Shown here: piece by piece, positions 41,514 through 52,011 of the stretch
How the letters are laid out: every line of letters starts with the position of its first letter
Position numbering within the stretch: position 1 is the first letter of the stretch
Assembly: GCA_039881045.1 (NCBI GenBank)
Contig: JAYWVB010000007.1
Location: 930,001-994,000, forward strand
Length of the DNA stretch: 64,000 nt
From: Chaetomium olivaceum
Lineage: Eukaryota > Ascomycota > Sordariomycetes > Sordariales > Chaetomiaceae
Direction of reading: 5' to 3'
Translations under genes and position numbers: made by a program
The notes under the pieces: model-generated
Databases searched by the model: none
What the model was told of the DNA's origin: nothing
Seen by the model: only the letters and a program-made list of their open reading frames with translations

Positions 41514-42740
41514 ATGGCCTCTCCATCATCAGCACACTCTCCACCATATTCACACAGCCAACCTCCCGGCATCAACAACAACATGTCGACCAACAAGAAG
41601 CGAACCGCCGATGGCCCCGGCGCACCCGCTCTCAAACGCCGAAAAGCATCGACCCTCTCTACGGCCTCGGGCGCTGCTGGATTGGCACACCCGCTGCGCA
41701 GACCTCCTTCCCGCCCGACGACTCGTCCGCCCTCTTCGGCAGCGGCGTACGCTCGCCCTCGGTCGATGTTGACACCCTGAGCCTCGTCAGTGGCAGCCAG
41801 GTCAGCGCCGCCGCGCCGATTAAGAAAAAGCGCGGCCGCAAGTCCAAGGCCGACAAGGCGCGCGAGCAGACCCCGTCCGTCGTCGGTGGCCGCGCGGCTA
41901 CCGCTGTCAGTGGTATCAGTGGCGAGGGCGGTGGTAGGGGTGGCAAGAGCGTGGCTGGCGGGGCGGGCGGTGGTGAGGAGGGTGAGGGTGATGATGAGGG
42001 CCCGACTGAAGTTGCTGCGACTGCCGATGTCCGTACGAAAGAGCAGAAGGAGGAGGAGCATCGGATGAGGGGCATGCTTATAAGCGCGCTATCGGAAGAC
42101 CAGTTCTATCGGTTTGAAAACTGGCGCGCCGCCAATCTCAGTAAAGCGTCGGTGAGAAGGGTAAGAATATGTCCTCTTTTCTTCGTTTGCTTTTTCGTTT
42201 GCTTGGGCTTTGGTTCACGCGCAACCCGAACCTTTGTTAACCGCCGCCCAGCTTGTCAACGCGACTATTTCCCAGTCTGTGGCCGAGAATGTCGTAATAG
42301 GAATGCGCGCCGTGGCCAAGGTCTTCATCGGTGACATCATTGAGAGCGCGCGCCGCGTGCAGGGCGAGTGGATCGAGAGGCTGGACGAGAAACAAACCGA
42401 CCTTCCGACGCCACCGGCCACCGTCGCGCCGACCCCGAATCCCGATGACGAAGCGGACACGCAACCAACCGAGACGAGAGATCCGAGGGATATAAGGGAC
42501 TCTGAAGTGGATGACCGCCGGGGACCGTTGCGCCCCGAGCACCTCCGCGAGGCTGTGCGGCGATACAGGAAGGGCTTCGAGGGCGGTGGAGTTGGCATGC
42601 AATGGGTCTACCATCAGCAGCAACAGGGTGGCGTGGAGAGGTTCCCGACGCGCACGGAGGGCGGAGGATATTCCGTTAACATGGCACATGTGAGGAGCGA
42701 GCATTATATTGGGTTGGGACGGCGCAACGGGTTGGGATAG
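41514..42740 (+). CDS. TAF11: TFIID subunit TAF11, one frame break
   Basis: Part of the general transcription factor TFIID, where TAF11 pairs with TAF13 through a histone fold. Exon 1 is 41514-42160 and exon 2 is 42252-42740, with a 91-nt GTAAGA...CCAG intron. The histone fold crosses the junction: LISALSEDQFYRFENWRAAN, LSKASVRR, then LVNATISQSVAENVVIGM and VAKVFIGDIIESARRVQ. Upstream is a basic linker (IKKKRGRKSKADKARE) and a Ser/Pro-rich N-terminus. At about 41696 one C is missing (CTGCGCAGACC): restoring it joins GLAHPLR to QTSFPPDDSS. Rebuilt length is 378 residues. The C-terminal extension after the fold, including DPRDIRDSEVDDRRGPLRPEH and LREAVRRYR, is seen in filamentous fungi. Confidence 0.92.
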
Positions 42741-43006
42741 TTATGGGAATGGGTACGGGATTATGGATACCTACGGGTGGTACTGGGGGTAATTCGCATT
42801 GTCTTTGGCAATAAAGAGCCAAGCCTAGACGTATTCTCTCTAGGTATACGATTAATGGCCTACAATCACTTACGACCGGACACCGACAACTTTCATACGT
42901 GACATGACGTCTGTACGCATAATGAACTGGGGTGTCATGTCAGAACCCTGAACTAAGCATCCCATACGCACAACTCCGAATTCATTCGGTTTCCCAGCCC
43001 CTACCC

Positions 43007-46000
43007 TCACACTCCGTCATCCCTAACCGTTGTAATATGCACCACAGCGCCCACGTGGAAAGGATTCATTACGGCGCACGCTACGCCTGGTCCGACCTTC
43101 CACATGCCGTTGCGGCCGATGGTAAACGCCTCCCGCTCTGGGAGTCTCACTTGCACGGTGCCGCACGCCACCGAGCATAACCGCATCCCCGTCTCGGTCG
43201 GCGCCCAAGGCGCGGTGCCGCCTGCGGGAATCTCCAGTACTTGGAATGTTGTGTCTTCGGTTATAGGCACTTGCCGGCCTTGAGCGAGGTACGAGGAGGA
43301 GAAGGCGATGCCTGGAGTTAATGTCAGTTTAGTCTCCGGTCTGGAGGGCGGAGGGCGGGGGAAAAGGGGTGGGGGGGGGTTGCTTAACAACACAACAGGA
43401 ACCAATACAAGGACTCAAAACTTACTCTCGGTATCAACGCCAGTGCCCACGCATATTCTGCCCGGCGCGATCTCCCAATCAGCCGTCATCGCCCCTGCCA
43501 TCCCCGACTTGTCTTGACCAGCGCGAGCAGAACCTCCCCTCTTCCTTAGCCTTGACCTCAACCCCTTAGACGGCGACCCACGGTCAGCAGCACTCCCACC
43601 ACCGCTCCCCTCCACCCCACTCCCAGTAGAACTTTCCCTCAACTGCTGAGCAACCAGGCTACGCGACTGCCTCGCCCCGCCGCTGATATCGCGGCTACTG
43701 CTCCCCGCCGTCCCCGACACCACCACTACTCCCCGCTTCTCCGCCTCCCCCTCCTCACTCCCATCCAAACTCACATCCTTACTCCCATCCCCATCCAAAT
43801 CTACATCCCTACCCCTCTTCCCAGTCATACTGCCTTTCTCACCATGATCCCCTTTCCCCTCCCCACCACTACGACTACGTATACTACTCACACTCCCCAT
43901 TTCATCACTCCCCCTCCCACCCCACTCCTCCAACCCCGCCTCCACCACCTCACGCAGCACGCCACGGGTACGCTCCCGCGGCTGGTACAAAACCGCCTCC
44001 CGCCACGCCGCCTTTGCGCCGAGTTTCGAGGCCAGGCGGCGGATGGAGCTGCTGTGCCGTTTTGTTTTGGTTTTTGGTTTTGTTTCTGTTTTTGTTTCTG
44101 CTTTTACGGCTGTGTCTGTGGCTGTGACGGTGGGGGCGGCGGCGGCGGCGGTGGTGGTACTAGTAGTGGTACGGGTACTGGTACGGGTACTGGTAGTAGG
44201 GGGTTTGGGAAAATCGGGGATGGTGGTGGACGTTATGGTAGTACTGGGGTTACAAACTTCGGTGCTGGGAATGGCGGAGGCGGCCGTGGTAATGGTCGGG
44301 GGGTGTTTGGTAATGGATACCAACCTGGGTCGGCCGGCAGCGAGAACGGGAATAGCCCGTTTGTAGGGGTGGTTGTAGCTATAATTCGGGGTGAAGGTTG
44401 GGGTTGGTTCGATGGACGGGGGTGTGGAGGTGGAAGCGAAGATAGAGATGGAGGTGTCGTGGTCATAGGTAGGGTCGTTGTGGTCATCTTCGTCAAGGGC
44501 ACCGGGCTGGGGGGTTAGGACAGCATTGTCAATGGTGATCTCAGGTACGTTATGTGCCCCATCGCCCAAGTCGGACGACAACGAGAACCGCGACACGCAG
44601 TACGGCTGGTTCCTACCGCTGCTCGTGGCGCGATAAAACCGGTTGCAGCAGTAGGTTCCTCCAACATACGCCTTGAGCTCTGCTGACGCTGCCATCGGGA
44701 GTGTGACACACTCCGGAAATGGAAGCGCCAAGGGGGCAGCGCCTGTGCAGGTCTCACATGGTGGCATATTCTTAACCCCGCAGAGATAGACCAGCACGGC
44801 GCAGAGCGTGTCCGTCGTCGGGTGGCCGCCGGCAAGCTGGAACCTCCACCTGTGCGGCAGGTCCCTGTGGCGCGCACGGGCGAGCAGCTCGAGCACCAGC
44901 GGACTGTCCGGCAGGGGCGTGGCGTGCGGCAAGTACTTCATCAGGTACCGCCAAAGTACGCCGGTAGTCCCCCCGGGTCCCCCCTTGGCTGGTCCACCCG
45001 ATTCTGCCCGGCTTGTCGGCGTGAGAGGCCACAGAGCGACCTTGTCGGTGGGGGCAGGGATGCCGGTGGGGAGGAGGCTTGACGACCGCGGGTTGAAGGT
45101 AACAGCAGTAACCTCCTGTCCTCTGGTGATATTAGGCTCCTCCACCCCCCGGGGCTTCCTCTTCCGTGCTGGCCACCGAGGCATTGCCCTTGGCGGAGCC
45201 GTAGCCGGATCGATGGCGTTCCGCGAGACGACGATCGGGGGCATCCGGCCGGAAACGGGGTCCGCGGTTTTACGCTTCCCAACCACGGACATGGTTCCGT
45301 CGAGGTTGTCGTTGAGCAGACAAGCTCGATGACCAGCCTGTGAACTTACGTCAGCATCAACACCCAACACCTCCAAAGTAGATTCACTTACACTAAAATG
45401 CCCTCCTAGGGCCCAGACCTCGGGGAAGATGGCCTGGCAGTCCCGGACCGGGCAGATCCAGGGATGGGAATCACCTACACGGGGCAGATATCCCTCCGGA
45501 AAGAGCGTGCCCACCCCGAGGATATGGCGCGGATCCCCATCTGCATATGTTGGTCAGTACCTACTTAATTGGAAAGAAAGCAAGACGAGCAAGTCGACTC
45601 ACTCCAGGACCCAGTCCACTCCCCATACGGCCTGTTTCCACACATAGTGATATACGTCTCCTCGCCGTGACTGACGCTGCCACTCTGGCTTAGTAGCTTG
45701 CCCCTCAGGTTAGTACCCTCCAAGGTGAGGAACGCGTACAGCCTCTGCGCCCCATTGAACTCGGAAAGGTCGGTGCTGACGGCGCGCTGCGGTGCGGGAT
45801 CCGGTTCAGGTCTGCTGCTCGTGTCGACGTACGCCATGCGTTTGTCGCTCTTGGGCTTTGGGATGGGATGGTCTTTGTTCCTTCCGGTGGGATCATCGCC
45901 CTGCTGTGTACTGGACTCTGGAACAGCTGTTTTCCAAATAGCTGATGGCGAGGTTAATGGCCAGGCCGAGGAGTGGCGGCTTCTCTTCACTTCCCGCTGC

Positions 46001-46861
46001 TTCACCCGTTGTCCTGATTGTAGCGGCGCAGATGGAACGTTGACCCCGTAGCGCTGAGGGAGAGGGGAGAAGGAGTCGAGCGCAGCATTACCTCCATTGG
46101 CGGCTGCCGCCGAGTAAGAGTGTGTGGGCGGGAGGGGAATGCCATTTGTTGGCGCGGGAGGGAAAGACTGCATAGGAGCGCCGCTTCTCCTCAACAGCCC
46201 GACTCGTCGCTTGTCGCTTCTATTCATGCCAGAATGGTTCTGGATACACGAGGCCGAGTATCGGGATGAGCCGGCGGCAACGCTGTGAGTGTCTACTAAT
46301 AAACGCCGCTTTGCTTGCGGGGAGACTTCGAATGGGAGCTCAAGGTTGTGCTTCCTGCTCGACGCGCTCGATACGCTTTGCCACGAGGTTTCTGAGCTTG
46401 CCGATAGTAGTGACGAGTTCGAGAGCGAAGGTGGTATGAGTTTCCGATGGCTACTGGTCACACTTTGTGTGGTGTGATGTGGCGGAGGCGCTAGAAAAAG
46501 GGAGATGATAGTTAACTTTTACGACGCTGAGAACAGTGGACGAGAAGAATAAGAACGAAAAAAGCTTAAACCTAAAAGCGTACAGTCTTGTAACCTATTT
46601 GGGGATTGACCACGCCCTTGACTCCGTCTGTGCGGGGCGTGAAGCTGCCTTGCTGAACATGGCTCGGATGTTGGTATCTATAACGATGCCGTTCCTGCGC
46701 GGTGAGCCTGGGAATCCCCTCTGTGTTGGAACAGGTGCCGGGTGTCTCGTGACTAAAGGAGTGGAGGAGCTGTCGCTATCGCCATTGTCATCGTCGTCGT
46801 CTGGGAGTCGGCTCCGACCTTCGACCCATTGGGCAAAAGGGGCTTTTACAGGGTTAGTCAT
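43007..46861 (-). CDS. C2H2-like / DUF3716 / cupin-like multidomain protein, one frame break
   Basis: Five exons: 46861-46595, 46490-45603, 45540-45392, 45337-43426 and 43311-43007; with one missing base restored in the GGGG at 46633-46636 (plus strand) the frame is exact, giving 1173 residues. Restoring that base joins SKAASRPRTDGVKGV to VNPQIAPPP. The domains in order are a disordered N-terminus, a C2H2-like finger (HPWICPVRDCQAIF, then WALGGHFSAGHR, CLLNDNLDGTMSVVG), DUF3716 (VLWRYLMKYLPHATPLPD, PPCETCTG, FPECVTLP, TYCCNRFY), a long Thr/Ala/Lys-rich linker, and a C-terminal cupin-like fold (DWEIAPGRI, then SIAFSSSYLAQG, GMRLCSVACGTVQV, GMWKVGPGVACAV). The cupin resembles that of CENP-C/Mif2 proteins, so chromatin binding is possible, but no function is established. 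Exon 3 ends in a 54-nt intron without a stop, so intron retention would keep the frame. Confidence 0.8.
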
Positions 46862-47410
46862 GGTCTAACACGCGCAATCAGGCCGGGTGGGCGGCGGGGT
46901 GGGCACAGCAGGTGGTAATTTTTCGTAGGCAACGTTGGGCTAGCCCTACACATCCATCATGGTTGTCAACGATGGAACAATGCAAGATCAAAGGCTCAAA
47001 ATAGGAACTGGCGTGTTTGTTGCTGTCCAGTTCCGGTGTCTTGACCTGCATTCCAAAGCCACACCGTCACCCGCCTCGGTAAGGGAGGACAAACAACCCG
47101 AGGAATGATGCAGGGCTATGGACATTGGATACTCAGACAAAGCTCGTGCTTTCGACAATGGTTTAATATCCTGCAAAGTCGATGGAAAGTTAGTCCCAGT
47201 TTCCTCAACGGTGGAAAAGAATGGGACAAGCCCTTCACTCACCTACCAGCGGGCGTCATTACGGGTAGCATTTGGACAGGATGTATTTTGACAGAATATG
47301 GTACAACGGCTCTGGACGCATAGCCCATGTCCGGATGCAAGGTATAGGTGGGATGCCTCGGATCGGCCACCATCCTACATATAACAAACAAAGCCCAACC
47401 CTTCAGAAAA
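46862..47410. other. Intergenic
   Basis: Between the start of the multidomain gene and the 3' end of the ribosomal protein gene. No gene seen. Confidence 0.5.
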
Positions 47411-48642
47411 TTAGGCCTTGACCTCCTTGTTCTCCGCCTTCTTGCTCCCGGCCGCCTTTGTGGCCTCAGCCGCAGCCTTGCCGAGGGAGGTCTTGACCGC
47501 CGCTGCAGCCTCCGCCCGCTGAGCTAACCTCAACGCCCTCTTCTCGCGCACCTTGGTCCTGTACTCGTCGCGGCGGCCGGCCTTGGCCACCTTGCGTTTC
47601 TTGATGCCCTTGAAGTGCATCATGCGTTTCCTCCTGCGCAGGCGGAACTTGGCCTTCCTCGACTCGGACTCATTGGCGCCAGGCACGGAGCCGGCGTCGC
47701 CCACCAACCGGCCGATCTCCCAGTTGCTCTCGCGGTAGCTGTAGTCGGGCTGCAGGTGGAACACGCGGGTACCCTTGCGCGCCTCGAGCTCCTTCTGCTT
47801 CTCGAGGTTGTGCGCCTCCCTCTTGGCCTGCGCCAGGAACCTGCTCCTAAGCTTGTCGCGGACCAGGTTGGCGACGATCGAGTTGCCGTCCGCTAGAGGG
47901 ACGAATTCCTGTGGCTTGTCGGTAGCCGTCTCCGATTCCGCCGCCTTAGCTGTTACTGTCTCCTCCTTCTCGATCACTTCGTGCCGTGTTACTGAGCGGG
48001 GAATGCCGCTGGGTGCTGTGGCTTCCTCGACGACCTGCTCGACCTGCCGAGGCACGGCCACAAGGCTTAGCTTGCGCCGGCGCGGTGCTGATACGGGGTA
48101 CGGTAGCTTATCCTCGCGGTTGAAGGTGACACCGATATACTGGCGTTTTGGGTGGCGGGCGGGGTCTCGGTAGTATTTGACGTACCCCGCAACGGCGGCG
48201 TGGATGGTGTGGTCGCGACCCATGATGGTGTTCTCGCCGGGGTGCCATATCGTACCACGCTGCTTGTAGATGATGTTTCCGGTAATCACATACTGGTCTA
48301 CGGAGGGAAGCATCGAGTCAGCAACGGGTATCTCCGTCGAGCCGGCATCCAATTGAAAACGAGGGACGCACCGCCAGTCTTCTTCGCGCCCATCTTCTTG
48401 GGGATCGTCTTCTTGGACTTGAGCTTGTAGGCTCCCTGTGACTTGGTCGAGGCATATCGCCGGCCGCCTGCTGTGGAGTTAATCGCAGCCGGCGAGGCAA
48501 TTCGGAGTTGGGTAAATCGCTCCTCGAGGGTCGTTGTGGTCGCTGTCGTCGTCGTCGTCTTCGGGCGCAGAACAGTACTGAATGACCGGCTACTGCTGCC
48601 AGCAGCCCTTTGGAGGGGCCCCTGCAGCCGTGCGAGATGCAT
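47411..48642 (-). CDS. MRP7: Mitochondrial large-subunit ribosomal protein bL27m
   Basis: Exon 1 is 48642-48372 and exon 2 is 48297-47411, with a 74-nt GTGCGT...CGTAG intron containing GCTGAC. The junction recreates KKTG-DQYVITGNIIYKQRG, matching the bL27 signature, and then TIWHPGENTIMGRDHTIHAA. Total 385 residues. The N-terminus (MHLARLQGPLQRAAGSSSR) is Arg/Ser-rich, as expected for a mitochondrial targeting peptide. The long C-terminal extension, with DYSYRESNWEIGRL and a basic RRKRMMHFKGIKKRK segment, is typical of fungal mitochondrial forms. It acts near the peptidyl transferase centre of the mitoribosome. Confidence 0.95.
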
Positions 48643-49021
48643 TGGACTGACGGCGAGCACCTCGCAGTGGTCGTAGACGGGGTTGGAGGACGGGAAAGGA
48701 AGAATGCGAGATCCCGGAACCAAAACGGGGACCGGAACACTGAACGCAGCTGCCGCAGCTGGTGCTTGGTTGTGTTTGAGGGTGAAGTTTTCTGCTGAGT
48801 CATCATGGATCGATAAGATAAGAACCCTGGACCACACCCAACACCCCAAGATCCATGCATCTGGCCAGCAAGTCAAGATTCCAAGATTCAAGATTCGAGA
48901 TTCAAGATCCAAATGCGACAACATCCATTGAACCGAACAAGGAGTTCATTTTAGCATCTCTGACCGCATACAATCTCCCAACACCTCCATAGACAACCAC
49001 AGAAACCAGAACACCAACACG
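48643..49021. promoter_or_regulatory. Divergent promoter region, bL27m and LCL2
   Basis: 380 bp between divergent starts. Contains a direct-repeat patch AAGATTCCAAGATTCAAGATT near 48872-48895 (a run of AAGATTC-like units). No operator recognised. Confidence 0.5.
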
Positions 49022-49446
49022 ATGCGTCTCGTCGCCCTTCTCCTCCTCGCCATGACGAGCGCCGTCTCGGCGCAGTTTGGCTTCTTCGACCAGATGTTCG
49101 GCGGCGGGGGCCAGCAACAGCAACAGCAACAGAACTCACCAAGCGACTCGGCGCACTACCGCAACCAGTACGCTCGCTCACACTGCGACAACTACCTTTG
49201 CCCAGACACACTAGGTTCGCGCCCCTTTCTTCTGTTCCCCTCTCCAGTTAAACAAGTCCTACGACAACTCACTGACACTCTGCCACAGCATGCGTTCACT
49301 TCCCGCACCACTGCCCCTGCCAATGGCCGTCGCATGAGGACAAGTTCGAGTTGGCCGAGGGGCAGAGGATATGCGTTTCCCGGGGCGGGTTCAAGGCCGG
49401 GGAGGCGGCACGGAAGGTCGAGCTGGCGCGCAAGGGACTGCTCTAA
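49022..49446 (+). CDS. LCL2: Long chronological lifespan protein 2 (LCL2)
   Basis: Exons 49022-49214 and 49289-49446, 116 residues. MRLVALLLLAMTSAVSAQ is a signal peptide. The mature protein is small and Cys-rich: YARSHCDNYLCPDTLACV, HFPHHCPCQWPSHED, then FELAEGQRICVSRGG. This is the LCL2 family, linked in yeast to ER-associated degradation and lifespan. A short Gln run (QQQQQQQ) sits after residue 30. The 74-nt intron begins GTTCGC, a less usual donor, but the splice restores the conserved ACVHFPHHCPC in frame, so it is secure. It is a short gene, easily missed without the intron. Confidence 0.93.
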
Positions 49447-49733
49447 CACGGCCCCGGTCCCCAGTCACATCACCTGTTCTTCAATCAAATGTGTACGTAC
49501 GTACGCTTGCAGCGACCTGTACGTAAATGAAAAAATCAAAATAACCCGATTCTCAGTCGGGTAGCTCAATCAAGACCATGCCCATCCCCATCATACCCAT
49601 GCGAAACACCCCGCCATGTTGCATCGCTGCTGAAAGAAAGCCAACGAGCGTTCGTTGCGATGTCAACGTCCAAGTCTGCGAGCAGAAATAAAACAAAAAA
49701 AAATACACCCGTAAAACGCATAACCCCCTACGC

Positions 49734-50859
49734 CTACGTCGAACCATTAACCCTCCCCGGAAGCGCCGGCACGGTGGGCACTCCTCCCTCCTCGTCATCC
49801 TCGTCCTCATCCGCCTCCTCCTCAGCCAATTCCTCCTCCGGATGCCCCAACAAGGCCGCCACATTCTTCATCTCATAATGCTTCTTCCTCAGCTGCTCAA
49901 ACCGCGCATGCTTCTCCCTCTCCTCCGCCGACAGCCCCACCAAATACTCCTCATCCGCGTCATGCCCACTCCCATGACTATCCACATGCACCGCGCGCGG
50001 GCGCTCGCCCACCCCGGCCCCTGCCCCCTCCTCCTCCGCAAACTCCTCCTCCGGCTCCCCCAGCGACAGCTGCGGGATCTCGTCATCTGCCGGCCGCCGC
50101 CTTTGCTGGTGGTGATGATGCGCGCGCGGCACGCCATCCACCCGGTCCAGATCAATCCGTTTCGGATCAATCGGCGGCGCCACATCCCCCTCCTCGCCAT
50201 CATCCATATCCGCGTCCCCATCCCCCTCCTCCTCCCCGTCGGACGGATCCTCGGCCGGGTCGTAGTGCTTCGCGTACGGCGTCTTGGGCTCGTTGATCTT
50301 CATGGTGCTGGTGCGCTCCTGCTCGGTCAGGTACAGGTTCGCCTCGTCCCACTTGAGCCGCTGGCCGGCCTCTTCTTCTTCTGCGGCGGCGGCATCGTTG
50401 TCGCCGCCGGGCGTGAGGGAGCTCTGGCGGCGGGAGGCGCCGCCGGGCCGGGAGGAGCCCGCGGCGGAGGAGGAGGAGCGGCGGTGGCCGGCGTTGTATT
50501 GGGTGTTGGCGATGGTGAGTTCTTTGGCTTCTTTCGGGGTGAGCGGGGCGTGGTGAGGGTGGTGGGGGTCGGAGGAGGGGGGGCTGCTGTGCGGGACCGT
50601 GGGATGTTGAATGTCGGTGGGTGAGACGGGCGGGGAGCCGCGGTACGAGTTCTTGAGGATACCTGTTGATGATGGAACGGGTTTGTTAGTTTTTCTGACT
50701 CTCTGCCACCACCACCTGGCGCACACCAGGTCGGGGTTCTTTAGGTCCTGGTCCTCTCCCCGGTGACGAAATGGCTCAGCTCCTCAACTCACCCTTCGGT
50801 CGCGGGGCTTGTGTCCCCGGTGGACTATGCGACGGCGTTGGTTCTACGGCGCTCGACAT
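49734..50859 (-). CDS. GLC8: Protein phosphatase 1 regulator (GLC8 / inhibitor-2 family)
   Basis: Exon 1 is 50859-50793 and exon 2 is 50662-49734, with a 130-nt intron; 331 residues. The junction makes RPKGILKNS, the KGILK motif by which inhibitor-2 proteins touch PP1. Further family marks are LKWDEANLYLTEQER and MKINEPKTPYAKHYDP, which contains the conserved Thr-Pro phosphorylation site, and EEREKHARFEQLRKKHYEMK, the active-site-binding helix. The protein is largely disordered and acidic. In yeast GLC8 activates PP1 (Glc7) when phosphorylated. Long Glu/Asp and His/Gln runs extend it beyond the yeast length of about 229. Confidence 0.94.
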
Positions 50860-52011
50860 TTTTGCTTGTGTCTGTGGTTATTTGTCGAAATGATTCGCTG
50901 CTGGCGGTATATACTGGTTGGTGAGGCCTTTTTATTACTTAGGTACCTTTTGCCTTGGTTTCGAAAACGGAAGTGACTGGATGTTTCTCCCCGAGGTGGA
51001 ATGACCCTTCTGAAGGAGGGTGGGGCGGGGTTCGTTGGATCCGCCAAGCCACGAACCGGGAGCTTTATCGTGAAGTGCAAGCCAAAGTTCGCTGCCCTGG
51101 GGATTCTGCCGTCTCAAAGCACGCACAGTGTCTGCAACAAGCGGAAATAACCAATTTCTGTTTTTCCAAGAGAGAGCTCAACAACGTCACCGCGCATGAA
51201 GGCAATGCTAAATGGTGTGATATGGACAGCTGGACATTTGGACACTGGGGCACTCCTCAAACCATACCATCCCCGGCGCTGTCTCTCTTTGATCTTTCTT
51301 CTCCGCTGCGCCAACAAAGTTACAAAGTGGGTTAACTTGGACGCTGAGACACCACATGGGCACCCAAGGTCTCCTCCACAAGGTGCTCGAGTTCCAGATT
51401 CAGCATACGTTCTGTGGATACCGAGGGTAATCCTGTTTCCTAAAGACAGCTTCTGTTTTGGTGTGAGGACATCCGCTTGACTTGTCACCTCACTTATACC
51501 CTCGCATTACGTCATTGCCTGCTTCTTTTCATCACCTTTCCCTTTCTGTGGGCATGTCTTGTGATGCTTCGGAATGATTAGTCGCGGCAGTCATTTTACC
51601 ACAGTATTTGTTTACTCACTCCTATTTGTCTGTTTCCACTATTTCTTATCGCCCCTTCTCTTTGCTGAAATCCTTCCCCATACTTTCATCTCGGACACCT
51701 ACAACGAACAAAGTCAGTCCCCGGAAGTTATATCGTTACTTGCGTATATCTGTTCTATTTTTGCCGGATGCAGAAGGTCTACAAAGGATCTCAGGAGAGT
51801 GTCGCACCTAAAGAAATGGCTCCAGCACTTCTAACCATGGCCTTAACCTCTCGCCCCATGATCATCAACAACGCGCCTAGCTCGCCCGCGCACAATGCCC
51901 TCTAATATGACGCCAAACCTCCGCACAGAATGAGAGATAAACCCGCTGTCGTAGCCCAATCATGATGGTGTCTCTTCGTTTGCCACAGCACCTTCAAGCC
52001 CTCTCGTGGTT
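50860..52011. other. Intergenic
   Basis: Between the GLC8 start and the 3' end of the Zn2Cys6 gene. CTTAGGTACC is near 50937-50947. No gene seen on either strand. Confidence 0.5.

Noticed and set aside
43844..44518. Plus-strand Gly/Val-rich frame over the DUF3716 gene
   Set aside because: Antisense shadow of the Thr/Pro-rich linker; no independent signal.
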